64,000 bases of DNA. Origin: Bactericera cockerelli (Eukaryota; Arthropoda; Insecta; Hemiptera; Triozidae). Positions 58,101-64,000 of the stretch are shown one piece after another. How positions within the stretch are numbered: the stretch's first letter is position 1; every line of letters starts with the position of its first letter. Made by a program: the position numbers and the translations under genes. The notes under the pieces are model-generated. The model saw only the letters and a program-made list of their open reading frames with translations. It had not been told where the DNA came from and ran no database searches. Location: contig CM044967.1 in NCBI GenBank assembly GCA_024516035.1, positions 8,453,532 to 8,517,531 on the forward strand, written 5' to 3'.

Positions 58101-60245
58101 TTCTTCTTAATCTTCTCATCCTTCGCAGAAGAAAGCAGTAAAACATTCTGCTAAATGTTTCGCGTTCTGTGTGCGGAATCGCGAATTACATTGCATTACG
58201 TCATTTCTGATTTGGCACAACAAATCAGAAGCATTCCCCCTTCCCCGGTTCTCGCTAATTAATTCGCTCCTTTTTTTTCATGAACATCATAAAATTACAT
58301 TATGACGTAGCGCTAACTGTTTTTTAAACTACACACAAACATGTGCAGAATTCGGTAATGTGTGCCTTGACAGTGTCGCCTACATACATCCGTGCTTTCA
58401 TAGTGGACAGTGATGTGGTCTAGAGTTCGTCTGGTAAAGAAGATAGTGTGGACACCCGTTTGAGTTCAAATTTTAGTGCCAAACTTGGGACTCGAACCAT
58501 CGACCTCTAGATTACAAGTCTATCACCTCATGGCTGGAGCAACTGAAGTTTTCTACATTTTAAGTTTAGATCCTTTCTTTCATGAGGAAACAAAAAAGCT
58601 GCTTTGATGAACAACGAGTCCAAAGTATTTTTTAGTTGTCCATTAGCTAACTTTTAACACGTTCGTTACCGAACGGCCATATGTGGATGTTTTTGTGTTT
58701 TTCTCTGGGACCGAAAACACACATGTGGCTGTTATCAAAATTTTAACGAGGGACCGGACATCCATATCTAGCCTTTTTGAGGTAGGTTGTTAGTATTAGA
58801 ACAGATATAGGATCAATTCTTGTACAAATACGATGCCAAATATGCAACAACAAAAAAATTTTGGTCCCCAGGATGCAACATTGCAACAGCGACTTTACCG
58901 CCCGGTCCCTACGTAAAACTTGAAAAAATTGGCTTGGTAACGAACGTGTTAAGCGATCAAACTAACATATGTCTGTCCCGGTAGCTCAGTGGTAAAGGCA
59001 ACACTCTGTGCATCCAGAGATTCCAGAGTTCGTGGGATCAAAACTCAGCCGGGACATGACCACAGAGTAATATGTCTTGGGCTTACTGCTAGAATAATGG
59101 AGCTTTAATAGTCCTAATCGGGCAGTATAAATAAGGCGATATTATTATATTATATTGGTAAGCTGCATTTCCTACCCGTGATCCAAACTTACCGACGAAC
59201 GTCTTTCAAACGAATCGGGGAGCTCATAGAACTACAAATCCAAAAAAATAGTCAGACTTTTTTGCTGTCGAAATATGTGAAGTAGATAGAATTGTCACTT
59301 TGTATTACTTATAAGGTATAGAAAGTACTGTTTTCGGTCGGTTTCTTTAATCTTCTTGTTTCAAACTAGTCTAACTAGTCGATTGAAAAGCAATGAAGAT
59401 ACAGAATAACAAAAAGTAGACAGCGATTATTTATTTAAGTAGTACAGACCGGTGTGAAACGACTTGGCGATTTAAAATTTCCACCACTCTTTTTCGCAAC
59501 TCAGGTTAGAATAATTCGCTTTGATGGAATTTTTAATGAAAGAAAATTCACAACGAACAATAGAAATCCTTTGTTAACAAAAAGAAAGAGGAAAAAAATA
59601 GAAACGTGTTAGAAAAGAGAGAAACTGTTCACGACTGTTTTTCCCTTGAACCTCAACATGCTGAAATTGCTGAATATACTGGAGTAGAAAGTGAGGAAAC
59701 GAAAGCTGAAACAGAGACTAGCGGTCATAAAACTGAAAGTGGTGGAAATCGATACCCCGCGAGACATCGAGTCCAGACGGAAAGATTGAAGGGCAGAATG
59801 GAACAGGAGAAAGAAAAATAATAAAGAAGAAGAAGTATCGAAATAATTTGAAGATAGAAAACACTTGGCTTTTTTGGTTTTACTTAATTATATATTTTCA
59901 GATGGCCGTTTCGCCAGTTACGGCATCGTCAGTGAACTAAAGACTAAAAGAAGAAGTAGGTAGAAGCAAAGCGAGAGGGGAGCCAGCCTCCTGCTGATGA
60001 GAGCAAATAAGCTCGAAACAGCTGTTCAGGTATGTTCTGATATTCATGTACGTCTAGTACGACTTCTCACTTTTCTGTTTATACTGATACTGAATTATAT
60101 TGGGCTCAGTTCTAAATATCCACTTACCCATTTTGGACACATCTCTGCAGCTCAGACGTAAGAGATTGGAGTTCCCCGGCGGACAGAAATGGCATTGGAC
60201 TTTTCAAATGAGAACATTTCTGAACACACTGAAGCATTTCACTCT
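45966..60245 (-). CDS. raw: Raw-like protein with nucleoside deoxyribosyltransferase-like domains (5' incomplete)
   Basis: Eleven exon positions encode about 470 C-terminal residues. Order: a helical start (60128-60245), one of two alternative exons (57869-57945 or 57087-57157), a first Nuc_deoxyrib_tr2-like region (56069-56193, 54609-54822, 50398-50506), a Cys-containing helix (49356-49439), a degenerate EF-hand (48715-48778, 48472-48550), a second such region (47950-48106, 46986-47205) and the end exon. This domain in insects is characteristic of Drosophila Raw, which restrains JNK signalling in dorsal closure. The assignment rests on that recollection, not on a search. Phases agree at all joins except that C5 at 54687-54691 and exon 49356-49439 break the frame. 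Enzymatic activity is not shown. Intron 46143-46985 has no recognised element. Confidence 0.72.
46986..47205 (-). CDS. raw: Raw-like exon: second deoxyribosyltransferase-like region
   Basis: Acceptor ATTTCCAG, donor GAGAAT|GTGAGT. It encodes KHGLSYFIPEEDVEEDYFSA, LCSSRVLLFVISEDARALTT and KAAFALGLETANIVLCIQSL. It has the Rossmann-like pattern of the family: strand LLFVIS, then a helix with the AxxxG near the active site, then strand IVLCIQ. Confidence 0.9.
47510..47646 (+). repeat. R1 repeat, single-unit copy
   Basis: GGTGGCGTCATCGTGAACGA, GGCCAGACAGTGGATTAATG and AATGCTGGTCTACTCCCTGT, ending in TTTATAGT. It is followed directly by a 28-bp tandem array. Confidence 0.9.
47647..47788 (+). repeat. 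28-bp tandem array, five units
   Basis: The unit GTGAGATAGGTACAAATATT-ACCTCCCT is repeated five times, the last slightly altered. It begins where R1 ends, as the 38-bp array at 14549 does. Confidence 0.95.
47950..48106 (-). CDS. raw: Raw-like exon: start of second domain
   Basis: Acceptor TCTTTCGCAG, donor TTGAG|GTAAGT. It encodes NGSSAISFNQFCSILKTRQA, then SECSYDVYLTGEGSEWKENI and AKPFLR. The YDVYLTGE strand corresponds to EIFLGGSC of the first domain. Phases fit (two bases in, two out). Confidence 0.9.
48243..48420 (+). repeat. S4 tRNA-derived SINE, best copy
   Basis: The full head reads ACTGATAGTGAAGTGGTTAA (A-box), CGCTAGTCTGGTCATCCAGG and TTGGTTCGAATCCCACCCAG (B-box). The tail includes AGACTCTGAGGGTTAGGCGG and ends in TTGTTATTATTA. 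Confidence 0.88.
48472..48550 (-). CDS. raw: Raw-like exon after the EF-hand loop
   Basis: Acceptor CTTTTCAG, donor GATG|GTAAGC. It encodes VCIAYGSIFRKRISISDLKT and TVSHND plus one base. This gives the helix after the calcium-loop-like segment and the start of a paired half. Phases fit. Confidence 0.85.
48715..48778 (-). CDS. raw: Raw-like exon: EF-hand-like loop
   Basis: Acceptor CTTTTTCAG, donor GACGAT|GTAAGT. It encodes LLQETFNALDTQNSGTISLD D. The 12-residue loop DTQNSGTISLDD keeps D1, S5, G6, I8 and D12 of the EF-hand consensus but has Gln at position 3, so calcium binding is uncertain. Confidence 0.85.
49172..49330 (-). repeat. R1 repeat, inverted copy
   Basis: The minus strand starts CATAGGGTGGCGTCATTCGT and ends with AGTTCCCCAGCCAGACT. 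It is near-identical to the other R1 copies. Confidence 0.9.
49356..49439 (-). CDS. raw: Raw-like exon with Cys cluster (frame problem)
   Basis: Acceptor TTATTTCAG, donor GGGAC|GTAAGT. Entering in phase 0 it reads ILCERDVTNCVNNCDKIAST EKR and then TGA. The exit phase required by the next exon gives DEKLG plus AC|T. The two frames differ by one base around 49369-49378 (AAAGAGATG on the minus strand). The exon is 84 bases long and would need 83 or 86. The conserved-looking peptide on both sides argues for an indel in the assembly. Confidence 0.75.
49905..50090 (-). repeat. S5 SINE, partial
   Basis: The minus strand has GCTCTGTACTTGGTGTTCGG, CTCATACCTCGTGAGGAAAC, then a diverged middle and the tail CTATAATTCTGCGCTACCCA. 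It abuts the S2 copy at 50095. Confidence 0.65.
50095..50275 (-). repeat. S2 SINE, head and first half
   Basis: The minus strand shows GGCTCCGTAGGCGTAACGGT, ACTACTGCCCGTAGTCCAGA, GAGTTCGATCCCCGGTCGGA (B-box), and GAGGCTGGCATTTCCGGCCC. It inserted next to an S5 fragment. Confidence 0.85.
50398..50506 (-). CDS. raw: Raw-like exon: helix after first domain
   Basis: Acceptor TTTGTTCCAG, donor GCGGAA|GTAAGT. It encodes EYLDLRKSLDLLKDLMKKKG and IPTFDTIPTAVTCAAE. Entry completes a Gln codon with exon 54609-54822 (SDQEYL). Phase 0 exit. Confidence 0.88.
50705..51152 (-). repeat. R5 repeat, inverted copy
   Basis: The minus strand has TTTACTTTCTTTTCCTATCT, TGAACAGGATATCTCGAGAA, GGTTGAAATCGGCCGCAT and CCAATTTACCGGTATTTGGG. 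A short CA/GACA run (51010-51031) lies inside. Confidence 0.75.
51160..51301 (-). repeat. S3 tRNA-derived SINE, well preserved
   Basis: The minus strand shows AGTAGCTTGATCGATAAGGC, GGCGGACTTGTAACCTGGAG, GTCGGTGGTTCAAGTCCCGG, then the S3 tail. It directly follows R5. Confidence 0.88.
51803..51975 (-). repeat. S4 SINE, head damaged
   Basis: The minus strand has TGGTTCGAATCCCACTCATG, GAGTTTGTGACCACTCTAAT, a GTTAGGTGGTAG block and GGTTACCTTCCACTGAAGAG. A fragment resembling the S2 tail precedes it (about 51490-51680). Confidence 0.75.
52310..52508 (-). repeat. S1 tRNA-derived SINE, full length
   Basis: The minus strand starts TGTCCCGGTAGCTCAGTGGT (A-box), then GCGGCACTCTGTGAATCCAG, GTTGCGGGTTCAAAACCCAG (B-box), the CATGGCAAG body, and ends AAATAAGGCGATATTCTC. 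Confidence 0.9.
52785..52925 (-). repeat. S2 SINE tail fragment
   Basis: The minus strand has TTAGGAAGGGCATCCAGCCA, CGTGCTCCACCCTACCAACC and TGAGATTGAACAATGCCGAC. Confidence 0.7.
52926..53454. other. Intron sequence, nothing recognised
   Basis: AT-rich intron sequence of the Raw-like gene with no identifiable repeat or exon. Confidence 0.4.
53455..53648 (+). repeat. R2 repeat copy
   Basis: CCCTGACAAGCCAGGCTGGC, CCAAGGGTTTAATGGCC, GATGGTTGATCGCACATAAA and CATCACTCCCCCAGCTATAG. A short R3-like end (CTCTGTTTATACTGATA) sits in its middle. Confidence 0.75.
53822..53966 (-). repeat. S3 tRNA-derived SINE
   Basis: The minus strand has TAGCTTGATAGATAAGGCAG, CGGACTTGTAACCTGGAGGT, CGGTGGTTCAATTCCCGG and the GCGAGTTTGAGTAGTTGTGA tail. 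A flanking 60-bp segment (TAGGTAGGTCACAATCTCAA onward) occurs on both sides, at 53757 and 53983, as long direct repeats. Confidence 0.85.
54256..54536 (+). repeat. S5 tRNA-derived SINE, intact copy
   Basis: GTGGCAGAGCGAGTTAGCGC (A-box), ACACATGGTGACCTGGGTTC, GATTCCCAGCGGGAG (B-box), then TTGGATGTTTGGGGTCCACT, GAAGCAGCGACCAGTGGCAG, an A-run, and the tail GATTCTGCGCTACCACTAAA, ending in CACAATAACACAAAG. Confidence 0.9.
54609..54822 (-). CDS. raw: Raw-like exon: core of the first domain (one-base break)
   Basis: Acceptor CTTCTCCAG, donor GACCA|GTGAGT. It encodes QVAQWCHELIEQEHEAKQNA, SVLFYVIDNRTRNVVGIIEA and ANFAG, then, in another frame, NRKLVLVVNPYNGPGDSING and ESISDQ. The break is at C5 on the plus strand (54687-54691); one more base there makes a continuous reading with both flanking phases correct. 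The strand SVLFYVID and the Glu in GIIEA resemble the active-site area of deoxyribosyltransferases. Confidence 0.88.
54840..55515. repeat. Tandem segmental repeats with R4 pieces
   Basis: Three related blocks follow each other: intron text next to the exon (GAAAAGGAAAGAAAA, AACGAAAAGGAAGAG, TTTCACGGTGAG) recurs near 54846, 54975 and 55230. Each block is followed by an R4 palindrome piece (CTTCCGATTTCT with AGAAATTCATCGGAAG-like complement) at 54895, 55035 and 55462. The blocks also share TAAATTACGAGTA. Confidence 0.8.
55141..55224 (-). pseudogene. raw: Partial tandem copy of a Raw-like exon
   Basis: This copies the first 84 bases (28 codons) of exon 54609-54822, including its acceptor (TTCTCCAG), and stops at codon VID. 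The two copies differ at four positions, all synonymous third-codon changes (CAT/CAC, CTT/CTC, ATC/ATT, CTG/CTC). The rest of the exon and a donor are missing, so splicing to it would give a truncated product. Confidence 0.85.
55833..56037 (+). repeat. S1 tRNA-derived SINE, full length
   Basis: TGTCCCGGTAGCTCAGTGGT (A-box), AAGGCGGCACTGTGTGAATC, GAGGTCGCGGGTTCGAAACC (B-box), then TTATCCTCCCATTTGGGATT, TTACTGCTGGAATAATGGGA, and a tail ending AAATAAGGCGATATTATT. It lies just left of a Raw-like exon, antisense to it. Confidence 0.92.
56069..56193 (-). CDS. raw: Raw-like exon: first strand of the first domain
   Basis: Acceptor CAATTTTCAG, donor AACCCA|GTAAGT. It encodes RLSQSKHQHEIFLGGSCNPT then TWRQDEAIPLLKNLGITFYN P. 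LGGSCNPTTWR is the nucleotide-binding-like start motif of the family. Phase 1 entry works with either alternative upstream exon. Confidence 0.92.
56312..56445 (-). repeat. S3 SINE
   Basis: The minus strand has AGTAGCTTGATCGATAATGC, GGCGGACTTGTAACCTGGAA, GTCGGTGGTTCAAGTCAC and a diverged S3 tail. Confidence 0.85.
56855..57020 (+). repeat. S4 SINE, head truncated
   Basis: Begins GGGATCCGTTGGTTCGAATC, then CACCCAGTGCATG, AAAGTTTGTGACCACATTAT, a GGGTGTTAGGTGGTA block, and ends AGTGTTATTATTATTA. Confidence 0.8.
57087..57157 (-). CDS. raw: Raw-like alternative exon, copy A
   Basis: Acceptor CTTCTTCCAG, donor CCAA|GTAAGTAAGTATC. It encodes ITKQFVPISVENEQSKEKTR NLP with one base completing the previous codon and one carried on. 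It resembles copy B at 57869-57945 in peptide, phases and donor. Splicing both in series would give a TAA (A|GA TAA), so only one can be used per transcript. Confidence 0.8.
57317..57640 (+). repeat. S2 tRNA-derived SINE, long copy
   Basis: GCCTCCGTGGCGTAACGGTT (A-box), ACTACTGCCCGTAGTCCAGA, GAGTTTGATCCCCGTTCGGA (B-box), GGCATTTCCGGCCCTACCCA, AATAGAATCGTTGGCGTTAG and CGGTTGAACAACGTCAACC. It separates the two alternative exons. Confidence 0.9.
57676..57758 (+). repeat. R3 repeat copy
   Basis: ATAAGCTCGAAACAGCTGTC, CAGGTATGTTCTGATATTCA and CAACTTCTCACTTTTCTGTT, as in the other R3 copies. It lies directly after the S2 SINE. Confidence 0.85.
57869..57945 (-). CDS. raw: Raw-like alternative exon, copy B
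   Basis: Acceptor TTGTTCCAG, donor TCGA|GTAAGTAAGTATC. It encodes LTRPGQLFHSADNNDPSQEK IRTMS with the same entry and exit phases as copy A and two more codons. Shared text includes the T-R/K start and S-x-EK-x-R near the end. It looks like a tandem duplicate of the same exon. Confidence 0.8.
58480..58560 (-). repeat. S3-like SINE, diverged head
   Basis: The minus strand has TTGCTCCAGCCATGAGGTGA, AGACTTGTAATCTAGAGGTC and GATGGTTCGAGTCCCAAG, a tRNA-like head related to S3, without the usual tail. No feature was recognised from here to 58972. Confidence 0.6.
58973..59152 (+). repeat. S1 tRNA-derived SINE
   Basis: TGTCCCGGTAGCTCAGTGGT, AAAGGCAACACTCTGTGCAT, a degraded B-box (GTGGGATCAAAACTC), GTCTTGGGCTTACTGCTAGA and the AAATAAGGCGATATTATT tail. 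Confidence 0.88.
59153..59987. other. Intron sequence of the Raw-like gene
   Basis: No element was recognised. A short plus-strand ORF (59606-59821) is hydrophilic (SEETKAETETSGHKTESG) and has no other support. Confidence 0.4.
59988..60090 (+). repeat. R3 repeat copy
   Basis: CTGCTGATGAGAGCAAATAA, GCTCGAAACAGCTGTTCAGG, TATGTTCTGATATTCATGTA and CGACTTCTCACTTTTCTGTT. Confidence 0.85.
60128..60245 (-). CDS. raw: Raw-like exon upstream of the alternative pair
   Basis: Acceptor TTGTTTTCCAG, donor AATGG|GTAAGT. It encodes SEMLQCVQKCSHLKSPMPFL and SAGELQSLTSELQRCVQN, a helical stretch. It enters with two bases of a split codon and leaves with two (GG), completed to Gly by either alternative exon. 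It is the most 5' exon I can identify; the rest lies further right or beyond the window. Confidence 0.78.
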
Positions 60246-60311
60246 CTGGAAAACAAGAAACAGGTCTCGATTAGACAAGAATCAGACGTTAACAATATCT
60301 AAGTGTAATGG

Positions 60312-60640
60312 TAGCCAGCCTCCGTGGCGTAATGGTTGTGACTACTGCCCGTAGTCCAGAGATCCCGAGTTCGATCCCCGGTTGGAGCAGACTTTTCGAA
60401 GAAAATTCTGTTCCCTCCAAACACGTGAGGCTGGCATTTCCGGCCCTACCCAGGCTGGGTGAGGTTAATGTGGGTAGCTGGTACGATTCCCAGCGAATGG
60501 AGGGTAACACCCCCGTCCACATCAGGACGTTAAAAACCAAATAGAATCGTTGGCGTTAGGAAGGGCATCCAGCCATAGAAAACGTGCTCCACACTACCAA
60601 CCTCAACCATGAGGTTGAACAATGCCGATCCCAAAAGCAT
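60312..60640 (+). repeat. S2 tRNA-derived SINE, long copy
   Basis: GCCTCCGTGGCGTAATGGTT, CCCGTAGTCCAGAGATCCCG, AGTTCGATCCCCGGTTGGAG, a GGCATTTCCGGCCCTACCCA block, AATAGAATCGTTGGCGTTAG and ATGAGGTTGAACAATGCCGA. It is nearly identical in plan to the copy at 57317. Confidence 0.92.
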
Positions 60641-60727
60641 AAGCTATAATATGGGATAAAGGCAAGAGAGATATTAAATAATTATAATGGTAGTTATTGT
60701 TAAATAGAATATTCTTGTTACTCGACC

Positions 60728-60816
60728 ACCAACGAGAATTGGTGGTCAAGTGGTTGAGGAGCTAGTCTGGTAATCCTGGTAGCGAAAGGATCCGTTGGTT
60801 CGAATCTCACCCATTG
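60728..60816 (+). repeat. S4 SINE head
   Basis: ACCAACGAGAATTGGTGGTC, AAGTGGTTGAGGAGCTAGTC, TGGTAATCCTGGTAGCG and TTGGTTCGAATCTCACCCAT. Only the tRNA-like part is kept. Confidence 0.75.
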
Positions 60817-61067
60817 TGAGAACTTTCACTTTTCCTGGAATCTTTCGGAGATTTTGGGCCAAAAAGCCTACACAGAAAGCTTTTGTAACCATGCGCAAAA
60901 ATAAAATAATAATAACCATCATAGTTTTTTTGCCTGTCGATCTTATTAGTCATGTTAACCATCAAAGCAGTCTGAAACTATAGATAGTAATGATGAATGC
61001 TGTTTCCTGTTTATTTCATGTATGTGCAAGCACCTGAGTAATTTCCTAAGGTAAGCAACATAACATT

Positions 61068-61070
<3 letters not shown>

Positions 61071-61103
<33 letters not shown>
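61071..61103. repeat. (GA)n microsatellite
   Basis: About 16 uninterrupted GA units. Confidence 0.97.
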
Positions 61104-61106
<3 letters not shown>

Positions 61107-62072
61107 CGTCATGAACTTATGGCATATAAAATTAAATTTATGGACACGTAAATAGTACATATATCTTCATGCAGGCATATACCACAGATGTATAATATGT
61201 GTATTTACGTTACCTACATCTATTTATATTTCTTTGTAATAATATTTTTTCTTCAGCACGGTAATAAAATGCAATTATGATTTATGTATGCCCATTACAC
61301 GGTTCTACTATTTATATATTGTCACTTCGACAGAGATACAAGAGTGTAACATGACAGTTGGTGGAGCTGTCAAACGAACGAGACCCTCTTGAGGAAATGA
61401 GAAAACCGGGAGGATATAGGTTTGATCCCCCACTGAAACAAATGATTTACAACGTATTTGAGGGCTGATGTTGTAGAAAATGTAACTTAGCCTCAAAGAA
61501 AACGAAGAGAAGAGAAAACATAAGGATCAAAATCAAAGGGGTCCAAAGGGGTGATGCGCTACTCAAAGAAATGGTATATAGACACTACTTGCTTTAACAC
61601 AAATAATTCATACTATGAATATTCCAATTGCCTTTTATTGAAGCCCCTACATACCACTTTGGTTAGTCTTATCGTTGACTAAAACGCTGAAATTTTCTGT
61701 GATCAATTTCCCATCCAGATCATCATCTGACAACAACAAGCTCTATTTAAATGAAACACTTCGGCCGAAGTGTGAAGAACGCCCTATACGTATAGAAAAA
61801 AGGAGAAGACAGCGCAGCAGAGTTTTACAATCACAGATAAGCTAGTTACATTTGACTAGTCTACATAATATATTATTATTTTCGTAGCATAGCACTACGT
61901 CAGACATGTTGCATCGAATGAGCCTTTTCCCACTGTGACATTTACGTGGACTGTACTCTATGACTATTGTCCACTGCTTCCTACAGTCAATGTCTCGCAA
62001 TCGAGTGACACGGAGAATCGATATGTCGGCAGACAAACTGTCTCCGAGACTCAGTCGCCAGCTGGCTGTACA
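61104..62072. other. Upstream region of the secreted-protein gene
   Basis: Probably holds the promoter and 5' UTR of the gene at 62090. No TATA box could be assigned with confidence. GGATATAGGTTTGATCCCCC at 61414-61433 resembles an isolated tRNA B-box. A further 5' exon of the Raw-like gene on the minus strand could lie here, but none was found. Confidence 0.35.
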
Positions 62073-62090
62073 ATGGTGCGCGTGAAGTGA
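62073..62090 (+). promoter_or_regulatory. Five-codon upstream ORF overlapping the start codon
   Basis: ATG GTG CGC GTG AAG TGA ends in TGATG, where the last A is the first base of the main ATG at 62090. Such an overlap could lower translation or favour re-initiation, if this region is in the mRNA. Confidence 0.45.
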
Positions 62091-63016
62091 TGAGAGTGCT
62101 CGCGGTCTGTGTCGTCACGCCGCTGCTCCTGTCATCCATTGTGTGCATGCTCAAGTACGAGAGTGAGGCGGGAATCAAACCGAAGAAGAAATGGAGGAAC
62201 TTCCGATTCACCGCGAGCAAGCGGGCGAGGTCAACGACCCGACGACCGACCACCACAAAGCGCCCCGGACCCGGCCAGTTCCAGTGGTGCCCGCCCACCC
62301 AGATGCAGAAAGCCCCCGACTGGTGGAACTTCTACGAGACTCCTCAGCCGCCGCATCGCTACTCCAAGCAAAGCTTCTCCTACGACCTGGACGAGATCTA
62401 CAAGGACTACCGGCGCGGCACTCACAACCCGACGCCGCGTAATCGCAACGAGTGCACCGTCCGAGCTTTCTACGACTCGTACGGCAGAGTGCGGACAATG
62501 AAGAGACTGGACAAGAACTATGTGGAGGCCTTCAAGAATATTCTTCACCTGGATACGAACAGCTACTACTGTGACTTCGGGTACAGTGACAGTGAGGATA
62601 ACGAGTATCAGGAGTATACAGAGACGAGAGACATGCTCAAAGCAAGCAGGACAAAACCGAAAACAAGACCTTCCACCACACTCAAGGCGACTCGCGCATC
62701 AGGAAATACGACACACAGAACAAACGGACGGCAGACAACTTCTAAGAAGAAAAACACAACTCATGCAAAATGGAGAAACTTGACCAAATGTGGACGATTC
62801 GTAACCAAAGCCTCGACTCTCCCGATGAAGTGGATGCTCAAGATAACACCTGTGCTGGAACCAGAGGACAAATTCTACAAGACAGAAGAGGTGACGGAGG
62901 CCACTCCACACTGGGGATTCCTGAAAACCACCGGAGGAAATAAGACCAAAAGGAAATATTCGTATCGCCTGAGACCAAGAACGTCACCGATTAAACTGAT
63001 TGTCGTACGACAGTGA
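62090..63016 (+). CDS. Basic secreted protein of unknown function
   Basis: A single-exon frame of 308 codons. The first 20 or so residues (MRVLAVCVVTPLLLSSIVC) form a clear signal peptide with likely cleavage near Cys19. The mature protein is rich in Lys, Arg and Thr, with a TTRRPTTTKRP linker, an aromatic patch (FQWCPPTQMQKAPDWWNFYE), an acidic run (YSDSEDNEYQEY), a Thr/Lys region with possible N-glycosylation sites (NTTHR, NTTHA, NLTK) and a basic C-terminus. Four lumenal Cys after the signal peptide could form two disulfides. I do not recognise the family. GC and codon regularity are far above the surroundings, which supports real coding. The GTG three bases upstream is not used as the start. 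Confidence 0.8.
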   Translation: MRVLAVCVVTPLLLSSIVCMLKYESEAGIKPKKKWRNFRFTASKRARSTTRRPTTTKRPGPGQFQWCPPTQMQKAPDWWNFYETPQPPHRYSKQSFSYDLDEIYKDYRRGTHNPTPRNRNECTVRAFYDSYGRVRTMKRLDKNYVEAFKNILHLDTNSYYCDFGYSDSEDNEYQEYTETRDMLKASRTKPKTRPSTTLKATRASGNTTHRTNGRQTTSKKKNTTHAKWRNLTKCGRFVTKASTLPMKWMLKITPVLEPEDKFYKTEEVTEATPHWGFLKTTGGNKTKRKYSYRLRPRTSPIKLIVVRQ

Positions 63017-64000
63017 CATATGAGTGACGAAAAAGTACAGCTGAAAGCACTGATGTAAATAACAAGTTAAAAACCGCTCTTTCTTGCTGTAAAAGTCTTT
63101 CGCCGTGGCATCTAATTTAACATCTACAATCTATATGGATACCTACACCTTAGTAGAAAATGTCAGCACCTTGGATTGACCATTACTGCGATTAGCCAGT
63201 GAATGAAATAGAGTTTTCACGGTACCTTTACACCTACATATATCTACCGTTATACAAGCACTGTAGTTTTTAGGAGGCGTTCTCCCGCGAAACAACCATT
63301 TCGCTTGATTCTCACGTTAAAATATGATATGTAAAGTAATATTAGTTCATGGATATACAAAATTTACATATTCAAAATGTACTATGCAATCCAATAACAT
63401 GTCTTCAATTCAACCCATAAAATTCAAGTGTAAGAAACAGCGTCATGTATTATGCAAAATCACAAGGCAATTACCTATGTTACTTGGTTCTTTGAATTTA
63501 ATGTGTGCATAAATTTACTACAGTTGTAGGCTGTGTTTGAAAGGTCAGAATGACTCATGGTTCCAGACAGGGATATGAATGAGGAAATGTGTTTCCCTAT
63601 TCTAGTACTAAGGTTATCCGTGCTTTATATGTTTACATCTAATCTCTATACATAAAACTCAAATCTGTGTGTGTCTGGCTGACATGTCCTCGTAGGGTTT
63701 GTCTGTTTACAATACCACAGCCCAAACGGCAATTGAAACTTTCATGAGAGTTGACCCCCCCTAAACCACCGTCAAACTACTAGAAAACTATCAAAATTAA
63801 AATATCTATACCATTTTTTTTGGATAAAATCAGCATTAAGTTAAATTGCAATGGAAATCTCTCACAAAAATGTCCTTTCATGTACTTCGTTGACTCAATG
63901 AATTTTCATAGATTTTCACAGAGGGTTTCTTTGCTTTTTTCACTGTAAAATAAATTAAATTGTAGATAATCATAAAGTAATTTTATTATTCGTGTGAGTG
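63017..64000. other. Downstream flank with a dispersed-repeat start
   Basis: Probably includes the 3' UTR of the preceding gene. An AATAAA occurs only near 63948, so the end is not fixed. The segment from about 63640 (CTCTATACATAAAACTCAAA, then TGTGTGTGTCTGGCTGACAT) looks like a common insect interspersed repeat running off the window. Confidence 0.4.

Noticed and set aside
62109..62783. Several overlapping ORFs on both strands within the secreted-protein gene
   Set aside because: These are frame shadows of one GC-rich coding region. Only the 62090 frame has a signal peptide and an even composition.

Overview
The window is animal nuclear DNA. It is AT-rich, genes are split into short exons with GT-AG introns, and the space between exons is packed with tRNA-derived SINEs, mariner/hAT-type relics, LINE fragments and tandem repeats. 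An insect with a large genome, plausibly a hemipteran, fits the protein sequences and repeat load; I cannot name the species from the sequence alone.

Layout. (1) 0-0.6 kb: a plus-strand terminal exon of a gene that starts outside the window. (2) 3.7-5.6 kb: a hAT-like non-autonomous element carrying a nested, broken mariner relic. (3) 7.4-7.7 kb: an intact, intronless LSM6 gene on the minus strand. (4) 10.1-32.9 kb: a minus-strand RhoGEF gene of the ARHGEF17/TEM4 family, read as 17 exons: low-complexity N-terminus, DH domain, PH domain, helical linker, then a C-terminal beta-propeller. Its start codon exon was not found. One intron (15.9-21.4 kb) holds two adjoining long inverted repeats. (5) 33-45.9 kb: mostly repeats, including a LINE reverse-transcriptase fragment, plus a candidate non-coding first exon near 40.9-41.5 kb. 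(6) 46.0-60.2 kb: a second minus-strand gene, a Raw-like protein with two nucleoside 2-deoxyribosyltransferase-like regions around an EF-hand-like segment. It has a pair of look-alike exons that appear mutually exclusive and a partial tandem copy of another exon. Its 5' end was not found. (7) 62.1-63.0 kb: a plus-strand single-exon gene for a basic, apparently secreted protein of unknown function.

The two large genes share a strand but nothing shows that they work together: one is a predicted Rho-GTPase activator, the other resembles Drosophila Raw, a regulator of JNK signalling. Both contain frame breaks. Two lie in homopolymers (T7 at 32181-32187, C5 at 54687-54691) and one in exon 49356-49439. 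Breaks in otherwise well-preserved genes point to uncorrected assembly indels rather than decay.

The observations most worth pursuing are the paired long hairpins inside a transcribed intron (possible hairpin-RNA/siRNA source), the candidate mutually exclusive exons, the partial exon copy with only synonymous changes, and a mariner insertion whose empty target site can be seen elsewhere in the window.
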